17,693 nucleotides of DNA, taken from positions 1-17,693 of the forward strand of contig JAAHIC010000017.1 of assembly GCA_010671965.1 (NCBI GenBank), in the 5' to 3' direction. The notes under the pieces are model-generated. The model saw only the letters and a program-made list of their open reading frames with translations. It had not been told where the DNA came from and ran no database searches. Positions within the stretch are counted from its first letter, which is position 1, and each line of letters opens with the position of its first letter. This DNA is from Leptolyngbya sp. SIO4C5. GTDB taxonomy: Bacteria; Cyanobacteriota; Cyanobacteriia; Phormidesmidales; Phormidesmidaceae. The position numbers were made by a program, and so were the translations under genes. Positions 1 through 7,341 of the stretch are shown here, one piece after another.

Positions 1-47
1 TGAATCAAATAAAACTAGCTTGATTCAAGCTAGTTTTATTTGATTCA
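1..47. repeat. 47-nt perfect palindrome at the window edge
   Basis: Two 23-nt arms are exact reverse complements around a single central T at position 24. The sequence is AT-rich; TGAATCAA opens it, TTGATTCAA lies at the centre and recurs at the right end. It could be a bidirectional terminator-like hairpin, the end of a mobile or miniature element, or an assembly fold-back at a contig end, because the window begins exactly at its first base. No poly-T tract follows it. The palindrome is certain; its role is not. Confidence 0.85.
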
Positions 48-179
48 AAGGATATGCTTCAGATACAAACTTTTATAACTCTTAATGAACCACAGGAGCG
101 ATCGCAGATAATAGCTTCCCTGCCATAATTAATCCCTAAAAAGCCTGATTTTCTTAAGAAACTTTGAACAAATCTCAGT

Positions 180-352
180 CTATTGACTGATGTTCTTCAG
201 CGATCGCTTCACACGACTAGAGCTATCAGCAAACTCCCGTCGGGCAACAGCCCTAGCGCCATCGTTATGGAACACTGCTCGCTTATGAGGAGTCCCCGTC
301 ACCCACTTAGTTTTGAGCTTTCTAGCTGTTTCAATCTCGACCTTTTGGGTTT
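180..352 (-). other. Unassigned open frame downstream of uvrC
   Basis: In a frame different from uvrC, the minus strand stays open across the spacer after the uvrC stop and ends at a TAG at 180-182. It would encode a basic tail containing the run HKRAVFHNDGARAVARREF and ending SLKNISQ. There is no in-frame ATG; the first plausible internal start is a GTG at 300-302, without a convincing ribosome binding site. I do not recognise the sequence. It could be the worn end of a lost gene or chance. The rest of 48-352 holds two HIP1 octamers (98-105 and 200-207) and nothing else I can identify. Confidence 0.2.
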
Positions 353-2263
353 CTAGGAGTCGGAGGGATGGAAGTAATCGTAAATTTGCTGGGCTAAGCT
401 CGGCCCAATGCCTGGTACCGTGGTGAGCTGTTGGGGTGAGGCTTCGCGGATGTAGTCGATGGAGCGAAACGTAGCTAAAAGCTGTTTTTGGCGATGATGT
501 CCTAGCCCTGGAATTTCGCTGAGGCGCGATCGCCGCATACGATCGCTGCGTTTTTTGCGGTGGAAGCTAACGGCAAAGCGATGGGCCTCATCTCGCAGCC
601 GTCGCAGCAACTGCACTCCTGGCTGCTCGGCCTCCGTGGTCAGCGGTAGTGAGGTTTCCGGTAAAAACACCTCTTCTCGCTGCTTCGCCAGACTGATTAC
701 CCGCACGTCCTGCAGCAGGTTCATCTGTCTCAGCTCATTCACCACCGCCGAGAGCTGCCCCTTACCACCGTCAATCATGATTAGGTCGGGCCAGTCAGGA
801 TTGCCTACCCGCTCCTTGGCTGGGTCAGCCGCATAGCGCCGAAACCGCCGCCGAATCACCTCGGCCATGCTGGCAAAGTCGTCTGAGTGTCCGGCTCTGA
901 CTTCCGGATTTTTAATTTTGTAGTGGCGGTAGTGCTGCTTGGCGGGCAAACCATCCACAAATACTACCTGGGAAGCCACCGCATCTGACCCTTGAATGTG
1001 GGAAATGTCATAGCCTTCAATGCGGCGGGGCATTTCCGGCAAATCAAGGATATCAGCTAGATCCAGCAGAGACTGAGCCGTGCGATCGGCAAAGCGCTGG
1101 GTGCGGGCCAGTTCATACTGGGCATTGCGCTCCACCATCTCCACCAGCTCGGCCTTGACCTGTCGCTGCGGCGTAGAAATCGCTACTTTACGGCCCTTGC
1201 GCTGGCTCAGATACTGGGCCAACATATCTGCTTCCGGCAGCTCATGCTGCACGGCAATTTCTGCCGGAATCTCAATTGGCTCCACGGTTTGATAGTGTTC
1301 TTCTAGCACCCGCTGCAAAATGTCACCGGGCGTCCCCGACTGGGCCTCAGCGTTGAAGCCTAGCCGCCCGACTAGGCGACCAGCTCGAATTTGGAAAAGC
1401 TGAATACAGGCGTGCTGATCGTCGCTGGCCAAAGCGATCGCGTCGCGCGAGATCGTATCGTCAGAAAGCGCGGTTTTTTGATTCGCCGTGAGAGACTGCA
1501 ATCCTCGGAGCTGATCGCGGATTTGGGCCGCCTGCTCGAAGTTAAGCTTCTCTGCTGCCTTCTCCATCTGCCGGGTCAGAATCGCCTCTAGTTCCTGGGT
1601 ACGTCCCTGGAAGATCATGGCTACCCGCTGCACGATTTTGTGATAGTCCTCAGGCGAGATGAGCTGCTGACAAACGCCGGGACAGCGGCCAATGTCGTAG
1701 TTAAGGCAGGGCCGATCTTTAAATAGAGGCTGGGGCCGCTGCCGCAGCGGAAAGATGCGCTTGACTAGATGCAGCGTCCGCCGCAGCAGGCCAGTATCGA
1801 CGTAGGGACCATAGTAGCGATCTTGAGCTTTTTTCCGCCGCTTGCGGGTGATAAAAATGCGGGGATAGCTTTCCGACCAGGTGATGCAGAGGTAGGGGTA
1901 TTTTTTATCGTCCTTCAGCAGCACGTTGAAGTGGGGCTGGTGCTGCTTGATTAGGTTAGCCTCTAGGGCTAAGGCTTCTGCTTCGGTGTCTGTGACAATA
2001 AACTCAATCTCAGCTACCTGCATCACCATCATGGCAATGCGGGGGGTGTGCCCCTGGCGATCGCGAAAATAGGAACGGACGCGGGCTTTCAGATGCTTAG
2101 ATTTGCCAATGTAGAGAATCTGATCGCTGGCGTCTTTCATAAAGTAGACGCCCGGCTCTCTAGGGATTTCGCGGAGACGAGCTTCTAGGCGATCGGGATC
2201 TTGAATAAGGGCTTGTGGTTGCGAATCTATCTTCACAGCCTGATCTAACTCTACGGGCAGCAT
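353..2263 (-). CDS. uvrC: UvrABC excinuclease subunit C
   Basis: UvrC makes both incisions, 3' and 5' of a DNA lesion, after UvrA/UvrB damage recognition in nucleotide excision repair (cytoplasm). Domains in order over 636 residues: GIY-YIG nuclease at about 36-110 (GVYFM, ILYIGKS); cysteine-bearing segment 186-198 ([14 protein letters not shown]); UVR motif that binds UvrB at about 224-259; RNase H-like endonuclease with the Asp-Asp-His set at D419 (EGYDISH), D498 (MIDGGKG) and H561 (DEAHRFA); tandem helix-hairpin-helix at about 580-632 (IPGLG, VPGIG). The length is normal for the family. I chose the ATG at 2263. The frame also opens at a TTG at 2359, but the extra 32 residues do not resemble the family N-terminus. 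Only three of the four E. coli Fe-S cysteines are visible. It stands alone, reading away from the 59-residue gene. Confidence 0.96.
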   Translation of the reverse strand: MLPVELDQAVKIDSQPQALIQDPDRLEARLREIPREPGVYFMKDASDQILYIGKSKHLKARVRSYFRDRQGHTPRIAMMVMQVAEIEFIVTDTEAEALALEANLIKQHQPHFNVLLKDDKKYPYLCITWSESYPRIFITRKRRKKAQDRYYGPYVDTGLLRRTLHLVKRIFPLRQRPQPLFKDRPCLNYDIGRCPGVCQQLISPEDYHKIVQRVAMIFQGRTQELEAILTRQMEKAAEKLNFEQAAQIRDQLRGLQSLTANQKTALSDDTISRDAIALASDDQHACIQLFQIRAGRLVGRLGFNAEAQSGTPGDILQRVLEEHYQTVEPIEIPAEIAVQHELPEADMLAQYLSQRKGRKVAISTPQRQVKAELVEMVERNAQYELARTQRFADRTAQSLLDLADILDLPEMPRRIEGYDISHIQGSDAVASQVVFVDGLPAKQHYRHYKIKNPEVRAGHSDDFASMAEVIRRRFRRYAADPAKERVGNPDWPDLIMIDGGKGQLSAVVNELRQMNLLQDVRVISLAKQREEVFLPETSLPLTTEAEQPGVQLLRRLRDEAHRFAVSFHRKKRSDRMRRSRLSEIPGLGHHRQKQLLATFRSIDYIREASPQQLTTVPGIGPSLAQQIYDYFHPSDS

Positions 2264-2384
2264 CACTACGATAGCTAGAAAAAGCCGCTGACGGCAGCTA
2301 AAGCCGCTAGAGAAAGAGGCGAAGTTGCCGTACCTGAGCGACTTCGGCACAGCCCTCAAGGATAAGCTTTGGCTTTAAGGTATT

Positions 2385-2390
2385 ATTATA
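2385..2390 (-). promoter_or_regulatory. Putative uvrC -10 box
   Basis: A perfect TATAAT on the minus strand lies about 120 nt upstream of the chosen uvrC ATG and 26 nt upstream of the alternative TTG at 2359. No good -35 hexamer is seen at 16-18 nt, so this would be a -10-dominated promoter. Inference only. Confidence 0.4.
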
Positions 2391-2471
2391 TACTTAAGGA
2401 GCCTGCGTATTTTTAGCGAATTTCAGAACAAGCCAGCCTCGATTACCCTGAAGGATCGATAGAGTAAAGTC

Positions 2472-2486
2472 ATAACCTTCGGTTAT
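2472..2486. promoter_or_regulatory. Small inverted repeat upstream of the 59-residue ORF
   Basis: ATAACC, a TTC loop and GGTTAT form a perfect 6-bp stem 39 nt before the ATG at 2526. It could be an operator or a hairpin in the leader. The symmetry is visible; no function can be assigned. Confidence 0.25.
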
Positions 2487-2525
2487 AAGTTCCTTGTGTT
2501 CCTGTAGATTCGTTACATTCACACT

Positions 2526-2705
2526 ATGAATATTCAAGACTTTGAAGTTCGCTATCGCGAAGAGATTGGGGAGATTCTGAACCAGCTCCAGACCGTCGTT
2601 TTGCTCTCTTCTCAGATTGAAGCCCGGATTGCGCGTATCGGAGATTCTATTCAGCAGCTCAGCCAAACGGTTGAAAGCTTTATGACAGAGCAAAAGCAGG
2701 AGTAG
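2526..2705 (+). CDS. Small helical (coiled-coil-like) hypothetical protein, 59 aa
   Basis: The reading frame begins MNIQDFEVRYREEIG and ends in TEQKQE. It is rich in Glu, Gln, Arg, Ile and Leu, with a roughly heptad spacing of hydrophobic residues (ILNQLQTVVLL, IARIGDSIQQL), so it is probably one or two amphipathic helices and may form a coiled coil. It has no signal peptide, membrane segment or catalytic motif. The composition is far more protein-like than the leucine-rich minus-strand frame over the same bases, which starts only at TTG. No clear Shine-Dalgarno sequence precedes the ATG. It lies between uvrC and the DUF554 gene, both on the other strand, so it should have its own promoter. 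I do not recognise the family. Confidence 0.6.
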   Translation: MNIQDFEVRYREEIGEILNQLQTVVLLSSQIEARIARIGDSIQQLSQTVESFMTEQKQE

Positions 2706-2771
2706 ATAGTCAGCTAAATTTTCGCACTCCAATATTTCAGCCGCACAAATCAGGTCACGATTTGCGGTTGA

Positions 2772-3518
2772 CTAAAAATTTACTAGCCACTGAGCGATCG
2801 CATAAATGATAGGGGCTAGGACGAGAGCGGGCAGAAAAGAAGCCACCCGAATTTTGCCCACCTGGAGCAGGTTGAGTCCCAGTCCTAAAATCATAATTCC
2901 GCCCGCTCCCGTGGCTAGGGCAATTCCCGGATCGCTGGCCGGATCGCCAATCAGCTGGGACAGCGTGCTAGCTAATAACGAGACGCCCCCCTGAAATAGC
3001 AAAATGACTAAGGCCGAAAACCCCACGCCAATCCCGTAGCTGCCGGTCAGGGCGATCGCGGCGAGGCCGTCCATTGCCGCCTTCAGCGTCAGCAGGGTGT
3101 CATCACCGCTGAGGCCGTTATTAAGACTGCCAATCAGGGTTAGCGGCCCGACGCAAAACAGCAGGCTAGCGGCCACAAAGCCTTCAGTGAACTTGCCGCC
3201 GCCGCGAAACTGGCGCTTGAGGCGATCGCCTAAGGCTGTCAGCTTGGCCTCGATCGCCCACCATTCTCCCAGCAGTCCTCCCAGCACCAGTGCCAAAAGT
3301 CCTAGGATGATGCCGTCTATAGGGCCAGCATTGGCCTGGGCTAGACTAGCTGCCATACTGACGCCAATAAATAAGGTCAGCAGCCCTACCGCCTGGGTGA
3401 TAATGGTCTGCATTGCCTGCGGCAGGCGATGGCGCAGCAGCAAACCGCAGCCAGTACCCACCAGCACTGTGGCTACGTTGATCCAGGTACCACTGGTCTT
3501 GATCAAAAAATCAGGCAT
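2772..3518 (-). CDS. DUF554 family integral membrane protein
   Basis: This is a 248-residue, very hydrophobic protein rich in Gly, Ala and Leu. The pattern matches DUF554 (YdfK-like) proteins: an N-terminal GTWINVATVLVGTGCGLLL segment, a central region with FVAASLLFCVGPLTLIGSL, and a Gly-rich C-terminal half (GAGGIMILGLGLNLL) ending in another membrane helix. About six or seven transmembrane helices can be picked out by eye, and the charged stretch EAKLTALGDRLKRQFRGG at about 90-107 looks like a cytoplasmic loop. It is expected in the plasma membrane; the substrate or role of the family is not established. The ATG start at 3518 is clear. It is divergent from the DUF362 gene across 78 nt, so the two may share a control region. 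Confidence 0.9.
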   Translation of the reverse strand: MPDFLIKTSGTWINVATVLVGTGCGLLLRHRLPQAMQTIITQAVGLLTLFIGVSMAASLAQANAGPIDGIILGLLALVLGGLLGEWWAIEAKLTALGDRLKRQFRGGGKFTEGFVAASLLFCVGPLTLIGSLNNGLSGDDTLLTLKAAMDGLAAIALTGSYGIGVGFSALVILLFQGGVSLLASTLSQLIGDPASDPGIALATGAGGIMILGLGLNLLQVGKIRVASFLPALVLAPIIYAIAQWLVNF

Positions 3519-3561
3519 CAGCCGCGTCTCGCTTTTTCTCAGTCACTTCGTTACTCTAAGC

Positions 3562-3590
3562 AATAAACGCTCTTTTAGCTTCAGATTCAA
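3562..3590 (-). promoter_or_regulatory. Candidate sigma70-type promoter for the DUF554 gene
   Basis: On the minus strand TTGAAT (3585-3590) and TTTATT (3562-3567) are separated by 17 nt and each matches four of six consensus bases. They sit about 45 nt upstream of the DUF554 start, within the 78-nt divergent spacer. Weak, inferred. Confidence 0.25.
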
Positions 3591-3596
3591 ATCGCC

Positions 3597-4562
3597 ATGA
3601 CCTCTACCGTCAGTCTGCTACGGGCAACTACCTACGATCTCCCTCAGCTCCGCCAGTCGTTAGAGAGTCTGCTATCGCCCCTAGGAGGCATGGCGGCTAT
3701 TGTCAAACCGGGCGATCGCGTTCTGCTGAAGCCCAATCTGCTCACCGGCGCTAAGCCAACCCAGGAATGCGTCACCCGGCCCGAGATCGTCTACTGCGTG
3801 GCGCAGCTCGTCAAAGCAGCCGGGGGGGAGCCTTTTCTAGGGGACAGTCCGGCCTTTGGTAGCGCTAGGGGAGTAGCAGAAGCCAATGGTTATCTGCCGC
3901 TGATGACGGAGCTGGGTTTGCCAATCGTGGAGCTACACGGCAAGCGATACGAGACCGGTAGCGCTGAATTTAATCACTTGCTGCTGTCGCGAGAGACGAT
4001 GGAGGCAGACGTAGTGATTAACTTGCCCAAGGTCAAATCACACGTCCAGCTCACCCTGACTCTGGGCGTTAAAAACCTGTTTGGCTGCGTTCCCGGCAAG
4101 ATGAAAGCCTGGTGGCACATGGAAGCGGGTAAAGATCGCCAGCGCTTCGGCCAAATGCTGGTAGAGACAGCTCGCACCATCAGTCCTGAGCTGACTATTC
4201 TCGACGGCATCATCGGCCACGAGGGCAATGGCCCCAGCGGTGGTGAACCTCGCCAGCTAGAGCTTTTGGCTGCCTCGACCGATGTGTTTGCCCTCGATCG
4301 CGCCATAGTTGAAATCCTTAGCGTCAATCCGCAGCAGGTACCCACTCTAGTAGCGGCGCAGCGGCTAGGACTGACAGCCAATCTCGGAGCGATCGCTTTT
4401 CCCCTACTGCAGCCAGCAGATCTAAAGATTACGGACTGGCAGCTACCGGAAAAGCTGGTCCCCATTGACTTTGGCCTGCCGAGGGTGGTGCGCTCCACCT
4501 TCAAACACTTCTATATTCGCTTTATCAAAGAGCCATTTGCCGCTTATGCAGGCCGTACCTGA
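3597..4562 (+). CDS. DUF362 domain protein
   Basis: This 321-residue protein carries the usual DUF362 landmarks: VLLKPNLL at 42-49, GDSP at 82-85, NLPKVKSH at 142-149, GVKNLFG at 157-163 and LDGIIGHEGNGPSGGEP at 202-218. It has no signal peptide or membrane segment, and it lacks the ferredoxin-type CxxCxxC clusters that some DUF362 proteins carry as an extra domain. The biochemical function of the family is not settled, so none is proposed. The ATG at 3597 follows the 78-nt spacer from DUF554. The stop at 4562 lies only 23 nt before the PPK2 ATG, so co-transcription with the polyphosphate kinase is likely. Confidence 0.9.
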   Translation: MTSTVSLLRATTYDLPQLRQSLESLLSPLGGMAAIVKPGDRVLLKPNLLTGAKPTQECVTRPEIVYCVAQLVKAAGGEPFLGDSPAFGSARGVAEANGYLPLMTELGLPIVELHGKRYETGSAEFNHLLLSRETMEADVVINLPKVKSHVQLTLTLGVKNLFGCVPGKMKAWWHMEAGKDRQRFGQMLVETARTISPELTILDGIIGHEGNGPSGGEPRQLELLAASTDVFALDRAIVEILSVNPQQVPTLVAAQRLGLTANLGAIAFPLLQPADLKITDWQLPEKLVPIDFGLPRVVRSTFKHFYIRFIKEPFAAYAGRT

Positions 4563-4585
4563 GCCAGTTGAATAACTGCAACGTT

Positions 4586-5416
4586 ATGTCTAAGAAAAAA
4601 CAGCCGGACACCGATATCGCCTCCCAGACTGATAAACGCGATCGGCTGAGCCGAAAAGTCTACCAAAAAGAACTGGCCCGCCTGCAGGTAGAGCTGGTTA
4701 AACTGCAGGAATGGGTCAAGCATAAAGGTCTTAAAATTGTGGTCATTTTTGAAGGCCGTGATGCGGCTGGTAAAGGTGGCGTTATCAAGCGGATCGCTGA
4801 CTGCCTAAATCCGCGCATCTGCCGTATCGCGGCTCTAGGTAAGCCCACTGAAAAAGAGCGGACTCAGTGGTACTTTCAGCGCTATGTGGCGCATTTGCCT
4901 GCGGCTGGAGAGATTGTACTGTTCGATCGCAGCTGGTACAACCGGGCCGGGGTTGAACGGGTGATGGGCTTTTGCACCTACAACGAATACGTGGAGTTTT
5001 TGCGATCTTGCCCGGAGTTTGAACATATGCTGCAGCGCGCCGGCATCATTCTGATTAAATACTGGTTTTCAGTCAGCGATGCCGAACAAGAACGGCGATT
5101 TCAGGCCAGGCTGGCCGATCCGACGAAGCGCTGGAAGCTGAGTCCGATGGACTTAGAGGCGCGGGCGCGCTGGGTGGAGTATTCCAAGGCCAAAGATGAC
5201 ATGTTTGCAGCCACAGACACCACGCGATCGCCCTGGTACGTGGTCGAAGCCGATGATAAAAAGCGGGCGCGGCTCAACTGTATTCGCCACTTGCTGAGCT
5301 GTATTGACTATGAAGATTTGACGCCTCAGCCCCTAGAGCTACCGCCACGCCAAAAGTCGATTGACTACCAGCGTCCTCCCATGACCACTCAAAATTTTAT
5401 TCCAAATATGTACTAG
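4586..5416 (+). CDS. ppk2: Polyphosphate kinase 2 family protein
   Basis: PPK2 enzymes transfer phosphate between inorganic polyphosphate and nucleotides, usually favouring polyP-driven NDP or NMP phosphorylation. In this 276-residue protein I see a Walker A loop FEGRDAAGKGG at 55-65, a Walker B-like segment VLFDRSWYNRAGVERVMGF at 111-129, and the basic lid around 167-190 (QERRFQARLADPTKRWKLS). The length fits the single-domain group. The wording of these motifs is close to the class I type (NDP to NTP), but class cannot be fixed by eye. The frame extends upstream to a TTG at 4568; the ATG at 4586 is preferred because the extra six residues are not family-like. No strong ribosome binding site is seen, consistent with translation following the DUF362 gene. 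Confidence 0.93.
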   Translation: MSKKKQPDTDIASQTDKRDRLSRKVYQKELARLQVELVKLQEWVKHKGLKIVVIFEGRDAAGKGGVIKRIADCLNPRICRIAALGKPTEKERTQWYFQRYVAHLPAAGEIVLFDRSWYNRAGVERVMGFCTYNEYVEFLRSCPEFEHMLQRAGIILIKYWFSVSDAEQERRFQARLADPTKRWKLSPMDLEARARWVEYSKAKDDMFAATDTTRSPWYVVEADDKKRARLNCIRHLLSCIDYEDLTPQPLELPPRQKSIDYQRPPMTTQNFIPNMY

Positions 5417-5420
5417 CTGA

Positions 5421-5684
5421 ATCAAGGCAGAGATAGCATCAAAACAGTTGAATCAGATTTTTGAGCAGTGTGCCCCAGTCCCGGCCGGTGACGGCCCGAT
5501 TGCGGGCTATGTCGGTACCGCTGAAAATGCTACCGAGCGCCAGTGAGTCAAAGCTGAGCGCGATCGCCTGCTAGTTAGCGAGCAGGCGATGCGTCAGCAG
5601 GTCGAAACCGCCAATCAGATGAAAAATCTCTGCTTGACGTTGGTTTCTCATAAGCTGAAAGATCCAACCGCATACGCGCTTTAA
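5421..5684 (+). pseudogene. Remnant of a PAS/PAC-histidine kinase gene
   Basis: One frame reads through to a TGA at 5544-5546 and then continues to a TAA at 5682-5684. Before the TGA is a PAC-like end (PIAGYVGTAENATERQ, compare the common GYVGTAEDITERK). After it comes a helical linker (VKAERDRLLVSEQAMRQQ) and a degenerate HisKA H-box (LTLVSHKLKDPTAYAL, compare VSHELRTPL). The phosphoacceptor His is still present, but the rest of the dimerisation helix and the ATPase domain are gone, and no intact start is visible. The frame is closed on the left by a TGA at 5418-5420. The last bases overlap the map stop codon. This is almost certainly a dead fragment of a hybrid sensor kinase left after deletion. 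Confidence 0.75.
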
Positions 5685-6475
5685 GCCACTACCTTGGCCG
5701 GAGCTAGAGTTAGCACTTCTACCCCATCATCAGTCACCACAATCGTATGTTCAAACTGGGCTGACAGCTTGCGATCGCGGGTGAGGGCCGTCCACTTATC
5801 ATCGAGCAGCTCAACCTCATAGCTGCCTTCATTAATCATCGGCTCAATGGTAAAGACCATGCCTTTACGCAGCTTTTTACCTTTGCCGCGAGTGCCGTAG
5901 TGAGGAATTTGGGGGGCTGCGTGAAAGATGCGGTGTACGCCATGTCCAACAAAATCACGCACCACGGAAAAGCCCTGGGCCTCAGCATATTCCTGAATGG
6001 CCGCGCCGATATCCCCAATTCGCGCCCCCGGTTTAACCACACGAATACCGCGCCAGAGGCATTCTTCCGTCACTTCTACCAGCTTTCTGGCTAAAGGAGA
6101 GGGATCGCCGACCAAAAAAGTGCGCGAGGTATCGCCGTGAAAGCCTTCAACAATTGGCGTCACATCAATATTAATAATGTCGCCATCTTGGAGAATTTGC
6201 TTGGCATTGGGAATACCGTGGCAAACCACCTCATTGACGCTGGTGCAGATAGACTTGGGAAACGGCGTCTCTTCTGGGCCATAGCCGAGAGGGGCACTTC
6301 TATAGCCGCGTTTTTGCGTCCAGGCTTCTGCTGCGTCATTCAGCTCCAACGTACTGACGCCGGGCTTTACCATCGGCTCCAAGTAGTCCAGCAGGGCCGC
6401 CGCTGTTTGGCCCGCCTGACGCATCTTTTCAATTTCTCGTTTTGACAGCAGCGTGATGACTTCCTGTTGATCCAC
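5681..6475 (-). CDS. map: Methionine aminopeptidase type I
   Basis: It removes the initiator methionine from nascent proteins. The 264-residue pita-bread fold protein has the full dinuclear-metal ligand set: D104 (INIDVTP), D115 (FHGDTS), H178 (VGHGV), E211 (FTIEPM) and E242 (QFEHTIV), plus substrate-pocket His at 86 (CHGIPN) and 185 (RIFHAAPQ). The sequence after H178 reads GHGVHR where E. coli has GHGIGR, a mild oddity. The start is a GTG at 6475, which keeps the family-typical ITLLSKREIEKMRQAG segment; a GGA lies nearby as a weak ribosome binding site. It has no N-terminal zinc-finger extension. It stands alone, converging on the kinase remnant and divergent from the gene at 6684. Confidence 0.96.
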   Translation of the reverse strand: MDQQEVITLLSKREIEKMRQAGQTAAALLDYLEPMVKPGVSTLELNDAAEAWTQKRGYRSAPLGYGPEETPFPKSICTSVNEVVCHGIPNAKQILQDGDIINIDVTPIVEGFHGDTSRTFLVGDPSPLARKLVEVTEECLWRGIRVVKPGARIGDIGAAIQEYAEAQGFSVVRDFVGHGVHRIFHAAPQIPHYGTRGKGKKLRKGMVFTIEPMINEGSYEVELLDDKWTALTRDRKLSAQFEHTIVVTDDGVEVLTLAPAKVVA

Positions 6476-6489
6476 GTTTTTCCAGCCTT

Positions 6490-6511
6490 AGGTAACTTCG
6501 CTTTGTCACCT
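6490..6511 (-). promoter_or_regulatory. Stem-loop in the map leader
   Basis: AGGTAAC (6490-6496) can pair with GTCACCT (6505-6511) in six of seven positions around an 8-nt loop, 14 nt upstream of the map GTG. It may affect translation of map or be chance. Confidence 0.2.
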
Positions 6512-6613
6512 GATCATCCGTCCGCTAGCTGTTGCAGAATAACCGATAGCAGGTAACTATACCAGCATAACCAAGGATGAAAGCAGGCGCGACCTCAACT
6601 CGCATCTTGGAGC

Positions 6614-6641
6614 TTGACAAGATCTGAAAATTCGCTATGGT
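6614..6641 (+). promoter_or_regulatory. Putative sigma70-type promoter
   Basis: A perfect TTGACA (6614-6619) and TATGGT (6636-6641, four of six) are separated by 16 nt, with about 42 nt to the ATG at 6684. This is the best-looking promoter in the window and should serve the two-TM protein gene. Confidence 0.5.
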
Positions 6642-6683
6642 TGCGATTAAAAACGGCATTAGCGGCGATCGCGGTTGAACATT

Positions 6684-7079
6684 ATGGTAAAGCTCTGGCT
6701 CCTCTGTTTTGTCCTTATCTTTGCCCTAGCAGAAGGCTACCAGTGGGTGATGAATTTAGACGGGTTAGCTGAGCTAGAATTGCCGCTGGCGATCGCGGGC
6801 GGTATGCTGCTGGCGATCGCTTCTAACCGCGGCAGGCGGCGTCCTGTCTCAGCCCCCGACACCAAACCAGCCCCGCCAGACTCGCTAGCGCCTACCTCAC
6901 CAGACGCCATAGACTTTATTCCGGCCTGCTTAGACGCTCCCTCAACCCAGACCATTGCAACCGCCGACAGCCAGACGGCCCAGCCCTCTGCTCCCAAATC
7001 TATTTCTTTTGAAATTCAAAAACCCCGGCGACTCCAGTGGCAAACCTTCAAGCAGCCACCGCAGCCGCACCGCCGCTAG
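6684..7079 (+). CDS. Hypothetical membrane protein with proline-rich tail, 131 aa
   Basis: The protein opens with a hydrophobic helix (MVKLWLLCFVLIFALAEGYQ) and a second one at about 32-48 (ELPLAIAGGMLLAIASN), followed by an Arg cluster (RGRRR). The remaining 80 or so residues are rich in Pro, Ala, Ser and Thr and probably disordered. The arginines after the second helix suggest that the tail is cytoplasmic. The N-terminal hairpin has the look of a conserved cyanobacterial small membrane protein, but I cannot name a family. The frame opens at a TTG at 6675; the ATG at 6684 is preferred. A good promoter lies just upstream. Function unknown. Confidence 0.65.
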   Translation: MVKLWLLCFVLIFALAEGYQWVMNLDGLAELELPLAIAGGMLLAIASNRGRRRPVSAPDTKPAPPDSLAPTSPDAIDFIPACLDAPSTQTIATADSQTAQPSAPKSISFEIQKPRRLQWQTFKQPPQPHRR

Positions 7080-7099
7080 GCAGAGTACAGCGTAAATGC

Positions 7100-7150
7100 G
7101 CAGGGCTTCACATTAGCGCTATCTAAACGGGCAAAAACCAGCAGCCCTGC
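7100..7150. repeat. 8-bp inverted repeat in the spacer before the TPR gene
   Basis: GCAGGGCT (7100-7107) and AGCCCTGC (7143-7150) are perfect complements with 35 nt between them, 20 nt past the stop of the preceding gene. It could fold as a long-looped hairpin, but no T-run follows, so it is not a standard terminator. The rest of 7080-7341 holds an isolated AGGAGGT at 7250-7256 not followed at the right distance by any clear start of the TPR gene. Confidence 0.3.
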
Positions 7151-7341
7151 CCCTACTTAGTATCTATTACTACCGTCTACTGGCCGACAAGCCCGTAATT
7201 TCTGCTAGGACAGCCATTATTACAGGTCAAATTCTGTAGTTCTACTGACAGGAGGTTGATTTCAAATTAGAGATACTAAAAGCCAGCGGCTGTTCCTAGT
7301 TGGCGGCCTCTACAGTTTTTAATCTCAGGGTGCTTACGGAT

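Noticed and set aside
2264..2359. N-terminal extension of UvrC from a TTG codon
   Set aside because: The extra 32 residues (ending FLAIVV) do not look like the family N-terminus, and the ATG at 2263 gives the usual length.
2394..2732. 112-codon minus-strand open frame
   Set aside because: It starts only at TTG, is Leu- and Asn-rich without motifs, and overlaps a more protein-like plus-strand frame with an ATG at 2526.
3097..3600. 167-codon plus-strand frame antisense to DUF554
   Set aside because: Pro/Ser/Arg-rich shadow of the Gly/Ala/Leu-rich membrane protein on the other strand.
3974..4504. 176-codon minus-strand frame inside the DUF362 gene
   Set aside because: It is antisense to a clearly conserved protein, and its Ser/Arg-rich composition is typical of a shadow frame.
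6535..6600. Possible structured RNA in the map/6684 divergent spacer
   Set aside because: Only very short GGTA/TACC complementarity is visible, and no riboswitch or small RNA pattern is recognised.
7250..7270. AGGAGGT followed by TTG ATT TCA AAT TAG as a leader peptide
   Set aside because: There is no spacing between the AGGAGGT and the TTG, and the peptide would be four residues; it may just be a stray purine-rich run.
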